Counted from the stretch's first letter, positions 38,466 through 46,553 are shown. The stretch: DNA of 55,591 bases from Paracoccus isoporae (GCF_900101865.1 NZ_FNAH01000014.1:1-55591); one strand, 5' to 3'. Numbers and translations are program-made. Notes: generated by a model from the letters alone, not told the origin.

Positions 38466-38502
38466 AAATGTTGCAATACAGCATATTAGCGTTGTCTGAT
38501 AC

Positions 38503-38922
38503 TCAATCCCTTCGAACAGCTTTTTCGAAGCCGCGGCTTATTGCGGGTGTATTTCTGCGCTGTTTAGCGAAAGCCTCCTTGGAAAGGCGGGTGCCTTTCT
38601 GGCGCGCTACGATGTCGCGAACAGATTCATGGAGGACCATCCAGCCTTCACGACTGCGGCTTTCGGAGCGGTGCTTTAGTAGTTCTGTCTCTGGCCTCGC
38701 TTGATAGACCGTCCCCAGCCGTCGCACTTCATCATTGTAAGAGTTGCCACTGCCGGGTGGCGCGAGTTCTAATTGAGGGAAGTGTTTTAGGTTATCGGTG
38801 ATGTAGCGCGCTTCTGATCGCTCCAGGACCGCCGCTAATAGCTGGTCCCGACGCTCACAACGGCGATAATCGCGCTCTAAATCCGTGCGGACGTTAGAGT
38901 CTGCCACAACCTCAATTCTCAT
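38503..38922 (-). CDS. Unknown island protein
   Basis: 139 residues from ATG 38922 (GGAAAGA nine bases upstream); an in-frame ATG at 39012 would extend it into the start of the divergent gene. It reads RIEVVADSNVRTDLERDYRRCERRDQLL at the start and ends with a basic stretch (RQKGTRLSKEAFAKQRRNTP). It is highly charged, has no membrane segment or signal peptide, and no family was recognised. It is separated from the next gene leftwards by the AT-rich operator region. Confidence 0.55.
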   Translation of the reverse strand: MRIEVVADSNVRTDLERDYRRCERRDQLLAAVLERSEARYITDNLKHFPQLELAPPGSGNSYNDEVRRLGTVYQARPETELLKHRSESRSREGWMVLHESVRDIVARQKGTRLSKEAFAKQRRNTPAISRGFEKAVRRD

Positions 38923-39004
38923 TCGCAAGTCGTCTTTCCACGAAATTTGCAGCGCAGAATCGAACTCAGGTACTATTGATGATTGATCAGAGACAGGAGA
39001 TTTA

Positions 39005-39298
39005 ATGACCACTTCACATCCCCCCGATGAATTTGACTATGACAGCCTGAGTGGGCAGGTTCGAAAACTCGCCGATCAGGCCATTGCAGACGGCGCTGAT
39101 CCGGAAACGGTCGCCGCGATGATCTACCAGGACAGCTTCGACGTGGCCTTCGCTCAGGGGCCGGTCCAAACACTGCGACACATCTGCTTTGCGATGGACA
39201 GATCGGAGCAGGACATGCGGACGTTTCACGCGAAGTTCGGCGATCAGCTTGATCTTGCGGAACTTGTCCAGGGAAATGTTGTCCCCAAGACCGCCTGA
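39005..39298 (+). CDS. Small acidic protein, unknown
   Basis: 97 residues. AGGAGA lies seven bases before ATG 39005, a good ribosome site. The protein is helical and acidic: DYDSLSGQVRKLADQAIADGADPETVAAMIYQDSFDVAF, with no cysteines other than one in LRHICFAMD. It lies alone on the plus strand between two minus-strand units and is convergent with the TraG-like gene, 11 bases from its stop. No family recognised. Confidence 0.7.
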   Translation: MTTSHPPDEFDYDSLSGQVRKLADQAIADGADPETVAAMIYQDSFDVAFAQGPVQTLRHICFAMDRSEQDMRTFHAKFGDQLDLAELVQGNVVPKTA

Positions 39299-39309
39299 GC
39301 TTTGCCATC

Positions 39310-40932
39310 TCATGATCTGAAGCCCTCGATATAAGACCAGGACCCATCCCGGTATTGCGGCAGATGGGCATAGCGCTCGGGCACGCCTTCTATGGTGACC
39401 TTGCGCGAGACCTGACCGCCGCGCCGCGTCGTGATCGACACGCAGTCGAGCGGCGGATGGTAGGGGTTCGGATGATAGCGACCGGCCATCCACGCGCGTT
39501 CCCAGTAAGGCGCGCGGTGCCCGTAGAGCGGTGCAGGCAGACCGTCCGCAAAGATCAGCAGCCGGTCGCCGGGCATGGCCATCACTTCCTCAGGCGTTCT
39601 CAGCTTGCGCTGCTGTTTGGTGAGGTGGCGGCTCTCATAGCGCTTTTGCGCGGCCTCGAAAGCCACGTGGAAAGGATTGCGCCCTCCGAATATCCCTTGG
39701 ATCAGCTTGCGCACATCGAGCGCGGCCCGTCCCTGATGAACGGGGTCATCATAGGACAGCGTCTCAATGCCAAGCATGTCGGAGCACCGCCGCGCGGTAT
39801 CGATGTCGCGCACCCCGAAATAAAGCTGCAGCCCGGCACTGGAGGAGATGATGTGCTCCGCGTCCGGACTCAGCGCCCGCATCTGGCGGATGTCCTGAAA
39901 GACCGCCACGGGTCGGATGCCGCTACCCGCACTATAGGTGAAGAGCTGCACCACCTGATCAAACCCCGTCAGCCGCGCCGCTTCATCGATTATCCAGGTT
40001 TGTTTCGGGGCCTGCGGGGCGCGGGACTTGAGGGTCATCGACGCGGAAAAAATGGCCTTGATGATCGGGGCATAGGCCTCGATCAGTTCCGGCGGCACCA
40101 TCATGTAGAACTGGCAGGGCTCTTCCGCGTTGCACAGATCAGCGGGCGTGAAATCGAACGGACCTGATAGCGACTCGCGGAGAACCGGATCGGACAGGCA
40201 GGCGAGCGCTTGTAGCAGTTCGCCGATGATGCCCTTCCAGCCACCACTGGAATCCTCTCTAGCGGCATGAATTTCCGCCTCAACGCTGTGACAGAGCGCG
40301 ATGTCGGAGCGGTACATCTCGTATGCGAAGTCGGTCCAGCGCTCTCCGCCCTCCTGCAGAAGCAGAACGGCATCATAAAGATCGGGAAGCGTGAGGACGC
40401 CGCGCGTTTTGATCAGCGTGAGCGCAATCGCCTCGCCGATGCGCCGTGCGTTCAACTCAAAATAGCGGGACTGCGCCGCGCCGGACTTTGGCAATAGTCC
40501 TTCGAGAAGCAGTTTGGTATCGGAGAAGAGCGTCGGGCTCGACCAGCGCAGATGCGCGCTCGGATTCACCTTGTGCTGCGGCAGACCGTGTAGCGCGTGC
40601 GGATTCCAGTAGAGGCATGGCTTGTCGTCCGGTGTCTGGTTGCGCGAGATCGCTGCCAGCTCTCCCCGTACATCGAGGATCAGCAGCGTCACTTCAAACA
40701 GGACGCCAGAGCAGATGTTATAGGCGAGGATGTCGCGCAGTTTGCCGGAGCGCGCGCCTGCGACCATCAGCACGCCGCCGTCTCCGTCATAACAGAGAGG
40801 CCGCCCGTCCAGTTCGCCGCAATAAAAGCTGTTGCGACCCTGGCGGAACATACCGGCGGCAGCGCCCTCCTTCTCCGTTGCGAAACGGGCTGAGCCGAAG
40901 CGGAAGCGATCATTTCCGAAGGGATGATTCAT
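39310..40932 (-). CDS. TraG/VirD4-like type IV coupling ATPase
   Basis: 540 residues from ATG 40932. It starts NHPFGNDRFRFGSARFATEKEGAAAG, the usual entry of TraG-type proteins. The nucleotide site is MVAGARSGKLRDILAYN (about residue 70), a degenerate Walker A with Leu in place of Ser/Thr after the lysine. LLILDVRGELAAISRNQ (about 93) matches the TraG-type I-x-DxKGE block with Arg for Lys. Walker B is KQTWIIDEAARLTGFDQVVQLFTYSAGSGIRPVAVFQDIRQM (about 300). Unlike VirD4 there are no N-terminal membrane helices; the neighbouring small membrane proteins may supply them. It would couple DNA or protein substrates to a secretion channel. It is the last gene of a five-gene minus-strand operon. Confidence 0.85.
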   Translation of the reverse strand: MNHPFGNDRFRFGSARFATEKEGAAAGMFRQGRNSFYCGELDGRPLCYDGDGGVLMVAGARSGKLRDILAYNICSGVLFEVTLLILDVRGELAAISRNQTPDDKPCLYWNPHALHGLPQHKVNPSAHLRWSSPTLFSDTKLLLEGLLPKSGAAQSRYFELNARRIGEAIALTLIKTRGVLTLPDLYDAVLLLQEGGERWTDFAYEMYRSDIALCHSVEAEIHAAREDSSGGWKGIIGELLQALACLSDPVLRESLSGPFDFTPADLCNAEEPCQFYMMVPPELIEAYAPIIKAIFSASMTLKSRAPQAPKQTWIIDEAARLTGFDQVVQLFTYSAGSGIRPVAVFQDIRQMRALSPDAEHIISSSAGLQLYFGVRDIDTARRCSDMLGIETLSYDDPVHQGRAALDVRKLIQGIFGGRNPFHVAFEAAQKRYESRHLTKQQRKLRTPEEVMAMPGDRLLIFADGLPAPLYGHRAPYWERAWMAGRYHPNPYHPPLDCVSITTRRGGQVSRKVTIEGVPERYAHLPQYRDGSWSYIEGFRS

Positions 40933-40936
40933 GGTC

Positions 40937-41230
40937 TCAGTCCCTCCCGCGCCGCGCGAGAAGCGCGAAGGCCAGCACGAAGCCGAGCAGTGAAACCGCG
41001 AAGTAGAGCGCGGCGCGGATGAGCGCGTAGATCGAAAGCACGAGCACGCAGTGCCAGAATGTCGGGGCCCACGCCCGGACGTCCGGTCCGTAGTACTGCA
41101 GGACTTGGGAAGAGAGCCAGGGCCAGGTCCGTCCGAACGCCTCCGGCAGGAACACGAATGCACCGGCCACGCCCAGCACGAAACCGACAAGACGCAGCGC
41201 GCCGGTAAAGCCGCCTTCAGGAGCGTTCAT
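40937..41230 (-). CDS. Small membrane protein of the TraG cassette
   Basis: 97 residues with two to three hydrophobic segments: LRLVGFVLGVAGAFVFLPEAF (about 13-33), WHCVLVLSIYALIRAALYFA (about 59-78) and VSLLGFVLAFALLARRG (about 79-95). It ends four bases before the TraG-like ATG and overlaps the upstream gene by four bases (ATGA). Its position suggests it is the membrane anchor for the coupling ATPase, which lacks its own; inferred only. Confidence 0.75.
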   Translation of the reverse strand: MNAPEGGFTGALRLVGFVLGVAGAFVFLPEAFGRTWPWLSSQVLQYYGPDVRAWAPTFWHCVLVLSIYALIRAALYFAVSLLGFVLAFALLARRGRD

Positions 41231-41595
41231 GTCGCACCCCCTTCATACTGAAGGACTCGCACGATTTCGCGGCGGAGCCGGTTGAGATGACGGTAGCTGC
41301 CCCATACCATGCCGGAGAGTTCACTGCCCCGCAGATCACGGCTAAGAAGCTGGATTTGCCCGACGACCAGCCCGGTCAGCAGCGCCAGACAGATGCCACC
41401 CGCGAGGAACGCGATTTCATGCAGGTAGAGCAGATCAGAGAAAGCCAAGGCGAAGGCGATCCCCCCGCCAGAGAAAATCAGTGCCGTTGGCAGGAAAGGA
41501 CGCCGCACAGACACGACCGAGAGATGCGCCAGAAGGTAACTGTCCCGGTGTGTCTGGACGGCGCGCGGCGTGACGATGACGGAGCCCATAATCAT
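41227..41595 (-). CDS. Membrane protein of the TraG cassette
   Basis: 122 residues. Two adjacent helices lie in the middle: FLPTALIFSGGGIAFALAFSDLLYL (about 34-58) and IAFLAGGICLALLTGLVVGQIQLL (about 61-84), followed by a basic cytosolic tail (HLNRLRREIVRVLQYEGG). This DUF-like layout (short N-terminus, two helices, cytosolic tail) resembles small proteins beside TraG in other mobile elements, but I cannot name a family. It overlaps both neighbours by four bases. Confidence 0.75.
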   Translation of the reverse strand: MIMGSVIVTPRAVQTHRDSYLLAHLSVVSVRRPFLPTALIFSGGGIAFALAFSDLLYLHEIAFLAGGICLALLTGLVVGQIQLLSRDLRGSELSGMVWGSYRHLNRLRREIVRVLQYEGGAT

Positions 41596-42113
41596 GACGC
41601 ACCGCCACTGCAGTACGGACCACTAAGGTTACGGCGCAGTTCGCCTTCCATGCCGCTCACAGGCGCGAGTGAAACCAGACGTGCCGAGCCCGCATAGAGC
41701 CCGAGCGCGATTAGGCGTTCCTGGAGGTAGACATCCTTTGCGCATTGGCAGCGACCGCGAGCCCCGGCAGCAGCTCTTGACAACCGCCGGTTCTCCAGTT
41801 CACGCGCATGCTGTTCGGCCCGCCGCGCTGCCCCGGCCAGATCGGGATTACCGACCTGTTGGCAGAGCCGCGCTAGATCGGGATGCCAGCGACCGATCAC
41901 CGATGAGCACCGGGCATCAGGGCGCGCGGAACGGGATGCCAGTTGATCCGCCAACTCGGCGCGTAGTCCGGCGTCGCACGCTTCGACCCAGCCGCTGCGT
42001 TCGATCTCTCGCTGTCCGACAAGTTGTCCCGCCCAAAGGCTGGCACCGGCATAAAGGGCAAGGGCAAGAAGACCGCCCCCGCTGATTGGGAGGGATGAGG
42101 TATCGAGCGGCAT
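41592..42113 (-). CDS. Membrane-anchored cysteine-containing protein of the TraG cassette
   Basis: 173 residues. One N-terminal hydrophobic segment (GGGLLALALYAGASLWAGQLVG, about 12-33) anchors or exports a helical domain with six cysteines (WVEACDAG, ARCSSVI, ARLCQQVG, GRCQCAKD, PYCSGG), which points to disulfide bonds in the periplasm. Start ATG 42113 overlaps the stop of the upstream gene by one base. No family recognised. Confidence 0.75.
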   Translation of the reverse strand: MPLDTSSLPISGGGLLALALYAGASLWAGQLVGQREIERSGWVEACDAGLRAELADQLASRSARPDARCSSVIGRWHPDLARLCQQVGNPDLAGAARRAEQHARELENRRLSRAAAGARGRCQCAKDVYLQERLIALGLYAGSARLVSLAPVSGMEGELRRNLSGPYCSGGAS

Positions 42114-43297
42114 TAGCGGCGTCCTCCCCGGTTGCGGTGAGAGGAAGCCCGCGACTTTTCATGATTCTGGTCGGGCTGCTTTGAGGGCTGAACGGGCGCT
42201 AGCTCATTCTGGACGAGCTGCGCGCGCAGGCCGAAGAAGGTGTAGAGCCACAGCGTAATGGGGAAGACGAGTTCGATCACAAAGATGATCAGCGCGAGCG
42301 GCAGAAAGTGCCCGACATGAACGAGGGTATCGCTGACCCCACTGCGCGCAGGGAAAGTCGGAGCCTCAACGTCCGTCTCGTCCAACGAGGCAATGACCAC
42401 TTCTAGGGCCGTGCCGTGTCGCCCGCGAAGGTCGTTTACCTGGTTCGAGATTGCGCTTTGGCCGGGAATCATGATCGGGGCCTGCAAATCCGCCGCATAG
42501 GCGGCGACAAGTGAGACCGGCAGCGCGGTGTTCAGGCTTGAGGCCACTCTCGTGATCTCACTGCCAAGTGCCTGAGCTTGAGTGCGGCGCTTCTGGACAG
42601 AGAGGCCCTCATCAGCGTTCACCGCGCGGTAGCGAGCCGAGACTTCTCTTAGGCGAGTGCCGACACGGCCTGCCTCAGCTGCGCCTTCCTCCCATTGCCT
42701 GGCAATACCGGCTGCTCTTGCCGCTTCGCCTTCCAGAACCCGGAAGACCGGACCTTCACCCCCTGTTCCCCGCCCGCTGAGACAACTTGACCGCGCCTCG
42801 CACTCTGCGCGCCCGGCCAGATCACTCGCGACACTGCGAAGAGCCGCTCCCACCCGCGCGCCTTGTCCGGCGCTCTTGCTTATCTGTTCGGCGAACACCG
42901 CCTGGTCCCGTCCGAAGGCTTCTAGGCGCAGCCGCTCGCTGCCGTCCAGGGCAAAGCCCCCATACGTTCCGGCGAACATGCCGAAGCCAACCATCAGGAT
43001 AGAGCTCGCACTAACAACGCCCGCACCGGGGTTGCCAATCGCCGCGTGCAGCGCGCCTTTGTCGACGGCGAGTCGGTTGACCGCGTAGGCAGTGATTCCG
43101 GCACTGAGAGCCGCGAGAACGCACTTGATCCAGTCGAGCCAGCCATCCGCCCCGACCAGTGAGGGCAGAGCAAGCCCGAGTAAGAGCGCCGAGAGGCAGG
43201 CCAGGAGGGGAATTGCCAGCGAAGCCAGCGACGGTAGGGGTTTTCTGGGCAGGCGTTGCAGCGGTTTTGCAAACTGGCCCGGTGTCATCTCACTCAT
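42113..43297 (-). CDS. Large membrane protein of the TraG cassette
   Basis: 394 residues from ATG 43297 (GGAG nine bases upstream); ATG 43306 directly abuts that site and is less likely. Three N-terminal helices (about 22-44 PSLASLAIPLLACLSALLLGLAL, 56-72 and 92-113) are followed by a long extracytoplasmic helical region with a Cys pair (RAECEARSSCLSG). A C-terminal helix (VGHFLPLALIIFVIELVFPITLWLYTFFGL, about 326-355) and a charged cytosolic tail (SKQPDQNHEKSRASSHRNRGG) close it. It heads the operon with the TraG-like gene at its end. The topology resembles a channel or receptor subunit; no family recognised. Confidence 0.75.
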   Translation of the reverse strand: MSEMTPGQFAKPLQRLPRKPLPSLASLAIPLLACLSALLLGLALPSLVGADGWLDWIKCVLAALSAGITAYAVNRLAVDKGALHAAIGNPGAGVVSASSILMVGFGMFAGTYGGFALDGSERLRLEAFGRDQAVFAEQISKSAGQGARVGAALRSVASDLAGRAECEARSSCLSGRGTGGEGPVFRVLEGEAARAAGIARQWEEGAAEAGRVGTRLREVSARYRAVNADEGLSVQKRRTQAQALGSEITRVASSLNTALPVSLVAAYAADLQAPIMIPGQSAISNQVNDLRGRHGTALEVVIASLDETDVEAPTFPARSGVSDTLVHVGHFLPLALIIFVIELVFPITLWLYTFFGLRAQLVQNELAPVQPSKQPDQNHEKSRASSHRNRGGRR

Positions 43298-43371
43298 TCG
43301 TCGCATCTCCTTCGTTCATGCGCCCTTCGAACTGTCCGGACGAAGACGGACGTGGTACTGGTAGGCGCGAT

Positions 43372-44403
43372 ATGAGTGACGGAAACACAATCAGCTTCGC
43401 CGCGTACGCAAAAGCTTTTGGCGTTCGGAATGCTGCACGGGATAAAGAAAAGCGTCACAGGGTGACATATCCGAATGCGTGGCAGGACCTCTGTCGCGAA
43501 ATAATGATCGCTCATAAAGAAGAGACACGTATTCAACTTGAATATAAACGCTTGGGCTGGCAGGCAATTCGTGACCTAGTTATGCAGGACTACGATCAGC
43601 CAAACGAACGAGCCGAAGTCGGGCGAGACAAGAGACTAAACCGTCAGGACCTCGAAGCTTGGGCTAACGGCACCTATCTGAACGATGACAAGTTCGGGTT
43701 CATTGATCGCTATATAAATGGTTTGCGGCTCGACGAAGAACCACACAACGAACTCATCAACGCCAAGCAGAAATATACAATAGCTCAGGCTGCGATGATC
43801 TCACGCATGTACCAACGTCGCCGACTAAAAAGTGGAATGATAGACTACCTGCAGGAAGTTACTGGCGAGTTCCTTTATACTGACGAAATCGACGGATCAC
43901 CCTATAAGCACATCGTACTACGCTTCGAAATTGCCTCGTGCAACGTAATCAAGATTTCCGCTGCATACTGCAGATTTGATATCACCAAGCAGAATCCGGG
44001 TGAGATGGCAAACGCTGTCTTCTACGAGGGCTTCCTCATACCTGTTCCTGCAGATAATTCGGAAAGCGCTAAGGAGCCGGGCTTGTGGGGCATTCGGTCG
44101 GACTCATGGTTCTGTTGGCTAAAGCTCTATCGCCCGGAGTTCCAGGGCAGTATGATCGATGGCTGCGCGGACGGACGTTTGGAGTACTTATTTATCCAAC
44201 CACCTGAAAGCGATTTCGTTCATATTACTATTAATGCCAAACTTCCAAATTCTATTTTTTCGCCAGCAGGCGAACACTCGCTCGGAAATCAAAGCCTGCG
44301 CCAAGCCGAGGAAAATAAGTCAATAATATTCCAACACGATCAGAAGAACCGTGATTTTCTTGCGCGAATTTTTAACGAATGTTATAAAGGATATCTATTT
44401 TAA
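43372..44403 (+). CDS. Unknown island protein, first gene of an AT-richer pair
   Basis: 343 residues from ATG 43372, 74 bases from the divergent TraG cassette; the ribosome site is weak, and the frame is open further upstream. The N-terminal third is helical and charged (RDKEKRHRVTYPNAWQDLCREIMIAHKEETRIQLEYKRLG). A region near 165-200 (YLQEVTGEFLYTDEIDGSPYKHIVLRFEIA) looks like a beta-rich sensory or ligand-binding segment. There is no signal peptide or membrane helix. GC content is clearly lower than the preceding cassette, suggesting separate acquisition. Its stop TAA shares its last base with the next ATG. Confidence 0.7.
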   Translation: MSDGNTISFAAYAKAFGVRNAARDKEKRHRVTYPNAWQDLCREIMIAHKEETRIQLEYKRLGWQAIRDLVMQDYDQPNERAEVGRDKRLNRQDLEAWANGTYLNDDKFGFIDRYINGLRLDEEPHNELINAKQKYTIAQAAMISRMYQRRRLKSGMIDYLQEVTGEFLYTDEIDGSPYKHIVLRFEIASCNVIKISAAYCRFDITKQNPGEMANAVFYEGFLIPVPADNSESAKEPGLWGIRSDSWFCWLKLYRPEFQGSMIDGCADGRLEYLFIQPPESDFVHITINAKLPNSIFSPAGEHSLGNQSLRQAEENKSIIFQHDQKNRDFLARIFNECYKGYLF

Positions 44404-44804
44404 TGAGTATTAACCAAAGTAAATACATGAATACCGATGCCAGCCCACCAAATACATTCAGAGCCGCTGAAAATAATGATGTAGAAGAGCTTCTAGCCGC
44501 TTTAAAAGACTGGCAGTCCCTTTCAGATCGGGATGCGCGTTTTCTCAATCGAACGCCAGTTCACATCGCCGCCGCAAAAAGCAGCAACGACTTTCTGGCA
44601 TCTGCATCGCAGCAGGAGAGTTTCGATCCGCATCTAAGAGATGACAACCTCAGAACCGCATTTGATCACGCTGACGCCTACTGCAATGAGCGTGGAAAGA
44701 AGATACTGTTCGATAGCATGTATGATGATCTTCGTGCGCCAGATGATCGCTATATCGATTACTCGGACAATGAGCCTAGTCCATTTTTCCCAAGCCGGGG
44801 ATAA
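44403..44804 (+). CDS. Ankyrin-repeat-like small protein
   Basis: 133 residues. TFRAAENNDVEELLAALKDW followed by LNRTPVHIAAAKSSNDFLA has the spacing and key residues (TPVHIAA) of ankyrin repeats, and a third unit begins at LRDDNLRTAFDHADAYCNE. It starts on the last base of the upstream stop (TAATG), a strong sign of coupled translation. Coupled small ankyrin proteins often act as immunity or partner proteins to the gene before them; here that is a hypothesis. 162 bases with no gene follow. Confidence 0.7.
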   Translation: MSINQSKYMNTDASPPNTFRAAENNDVEELLAALKDWQSLSDRDARFLNRTPVHIAAAKSSNDFLASASQQESFDPHLRDDNLRTAFDHADAYCNERGKKILFDSMYDDLRAPDDRYIDYSDNEPSPFFPSRG

Positions 44805-44966
44805 GAATGTTGCAGCATCAGGAAATCCAGATTCTCTAGGAAAAAATATTCATTTAAAGACGAATCCTTTTTTTGGATCTATCACAAGCACAACTTGCAA
44901 ATAATTAACCGAAACGCGTTGAAAGAAATTGATCTAATCGGATAAAGCGAGCTGAAACTGTTCATC

Positions 44967-45218
44967 TCAATCCGGCGGAACGTAGTCGCCATAGGTCGGC
45001 AAGAGCCGCCTAAGTTCCGCGTCCATTTCCTCGGCCACGTCCAGCGGCGGCAACGTCTGCTCAAGGTGTTCGCGAACATACCACGCAAGGCGCTCTTTCC
45101 GTCCCTCGAACCGCCGCACCTGTTCGGCAATGCTCAAGGGCGGCTGCAAGATAAACCACTCATGGGAATAAAGCTTCGGCTCGGCTTGGCCGTAGGGCGG
45201 GGGACGCTTGCCAGCCAT
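44967..45218 (-). CDS. Small protein sharing a PLDVAE...LLPTYG motif
   Basis: 83 residues. The C-terminal half (PPLDVAEEMDAELRRLLPTYGDYV) closely matches PLDVAEQIDRDLARLLPTYG in the protein encoded at 45404-45769, and both have an upstream RRFE/RK segment, so the two are paralogues. Last gene of a four-gene minus-strand operon, three bases after the preceding stop. Function unknown. Confidence 0.7.
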   Translation of the reverse strand: MAGKRPPPYGQAEPKLYSHEWFILQPPLSIAEQVRRFEGRKERLAWYVREHLEQTLPPLDVAEEMDAELRRLLPTYGDYVPPD

Positions 45219-45221
45219 GCC

Positions 45222-45407
45222 TTACCCTGCCGCCTTCTTCGCCCGCCACGAAAGCCGCAGCTTTCGGCGGTGAACATTCAAGGCAATATCAAGCTCCTGC
45301 GCCCTGCGGGCTGGGCGCGTGTGCCTGATGGTTTCAAGATCGCGGAACGCTCTGGCGGCAAGGTTGGCCAGCTTTGCAAGGTCGGCGGTGATCTCGTGCG
45401 CGTTCAT
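45222..45407 (-). CDS. Small helical basic protein
   Basis: 61 residues: NAHEITADLAKLANLAARAFRDLETIRHTRPARRAQ and a basic tail (HRRKLRLSWRAKKAAG). Its ATG overlaps the previous stop (ATGA). The amphipathic N-terminal helix and basic tail would suit a nucleic-acid-binding or coiled-coil protein. No family recognised. Confidence 0.65.
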   Translation of the reverse strand: MNAHEITADLAKLANLAARAFRDLETIRHTRPARRAQELDIALNVHRRKLRLSWRAKKAAG

Positions 45408-45769
45408 CGGTTCTCATGCCATTTCTGCCGGAAGCGATTGGCGCTGTCGGCCAAAGCTGCGGCCAGTTCCGCGCCTTCATGCGTGACCGCCAGCCTTTTC
45501 GCTTCCTCGGCCAAGTCCTCAAGGCAGCGCCATTGCGACCCCGTAACCTGCGCTGTGCCATAGGTCGGCAAGAGCCGCGCAAGATCGCGGTCTATCTGCT
45601 CGGCCACGTCCAGCGGCATCATGTGGCCGTGTTTCTCGATGATACGCCTCTGTGCTGGTTTAATTCCCTTGGCCTTACGCTCGAACCGCCGCGCAATCCG
45701 CGCCAGCCGTTCAGGCGGGCGCTGCATGTGCCATGCGGCTGTGAACGGGGGCGGGGTTTTCTCGCTCAT
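45404..45769 (-). CDS. Small protein sharing a PLDVAE...LLPTYG motif
   Basis: 121 residues from ATG 45769, which overlaps the upstream stop by four bases; the frame is open further upstream but within the neighbouring gene. Residues about 30-70 contain the shared block (MMPLDVAEQIDRDLARLLPTYG) also found in the protein at 44967-45218. After it comes an extra helical domain (LEDLAEEAKRLAVTHEGAELAAALADSANRF). Soluble, charged, function unknown. Confidence 0.7.
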   Translation of the reverse strand: MSEKTPPPFTAAWHMQRPPERLARIARRFERKAKGIKPAQRRIIEKHGHMMPLDVAEQIDRDLARLLPTYGTAQVTGSQWRCLEDLAEEAKRLAVTHEGAELAAALADSANRFRQKWHENR

Positions 45770-46005
45770 GGCTGTGCCCGCCTCCGCTTCTCTGCCAGAC
45801 GCTCGGCCAGCCAAGCGCGTCCCCAGACGCGGGGCAGTAGGGTCTTGCCAGCGTCCAGCTCGTCACGAAGTTGAAACGCCACCTCCAGAAACAAGGTGCC
45901 GGAGCTGAACGGCGCATCCTTCTGCGCTCTCGCCAGACGGGCGGCATAGTGCTGTTTCATGGCCGGATCGGCCATGCGGCGGGCGTAGCTCAGTGGAATG
46001 TGCAT
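45766..46005 (-). CDS. Small unknown protein, first gene of a four-gene operon
   Basis: 79 residues from ATG 46005, with AGGAGG eight bases upstream (a GTG at 46014 lies inside that spacer and is less likely). It reads HIPLSYARRMADPAMKQHYAARLARAQKD at the start and ends in a basic RLAEKRRRAQP. It is soluble with no cysteines. The operon of four overlapping tiny genes is typical of phage or plasmid accessory modules. Confidence 0.7.
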   Translation of the reverse strand: MHIPLSYARRMADPAMKQHYAARLARAQKDAPFSSGTLFLEVAFQLRDELDAGKTLLPRVWGRAWLAERLAEKRRRAQP

Positions 46006-46179
46006 CCCTGTCACCTCCTGAAGAAGCTCTAGTGTGATTGCTGCAGGCTAACAGATTCTGCGCGTCGCATACAGGTACCTCAGCAGAGGTCACGTAGGAT
46101 CACTGCCCCGTTCTGCCACTACGATGGCCTTGCAACTGTGCTCGGACGCAGCGCCTGATTTTCAGTTTAGCGACGAACG
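46006..46179. other. Gene-free stretch with operon promoter
   Basis: No open frame with coding character. It should contain the promoter of the minus-strand four-gene operon and continues into the hairpin array at 46180. Together with that array, 46006-46622 is a 617-base region without genes. Confidence 0.4.
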
Positions 46180-46553
46180 CAAGATGTGCGGTGTAGTACA
46201 CCGCATCTTGGCAAGGGGACCCGCTGCGCGTCCCCGTTGCATCCCTCCGGCCTTTGGCTGGTCTCAGGGTACCAAACCCGTCATCCAGCCAGAGAACGTA
46301 TCACCGTTCAATCACTCGCGGGAGACTTCGCTCTCCCTGCACCCATCGATCAAAGGGGCTATCGCGCCCCTTGAAACCCACTCGCAGGACTTGGAGACGT
46401 CCCTCTCCACCTGCACCGAACCATGGACAACCTGCCGTCAGGTTGATCAACGATCAGGGGAGCGTTCCTGCTACCCCCGATACCCCCACGACCACTTCAT
46501 GGAGACGACTTCGTCGAGGCCACCCTCGCGCGGTGCCTCGCCGAAAAATTTCG
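46180..46553. repeat. Array of about ten short inverted repeats, non-coding
   Basis: Consecutive stem-loops: 46180-46210 (CAAGATG...CATCTTG with CGGTGTA inside); 46215-46235 (GGGGAC...GTCCCC); 46256-46290 (GGCTGG / CCAGCC enclosing GGGT / ACCC, with symmetrical 5-base internal loops); 46294-46309 (GAACG/CGTTC); 46320-46337 (GGGAGA/TCTCCC); 46350-46374 (GGGGC/GCCCC inside TCAA/TTGA); 46387-46402 (GGAC/GTCC); 46428-46445 (CAACCTG/CAGGTTG); 46444-46456 (TGATC/GATCA); 46504-46515 and 46542-46553. They are non-identical in sequence. The density suggests a structured RNA or a transfer/replication origin rather than chance. Type undetermined. Confidence 0.5.

Noticed and set aside
46180..46553. CRISPR array
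   Set aside because: The repeats are inverted, of different sequence and irregular spacing, with no cas genes near.
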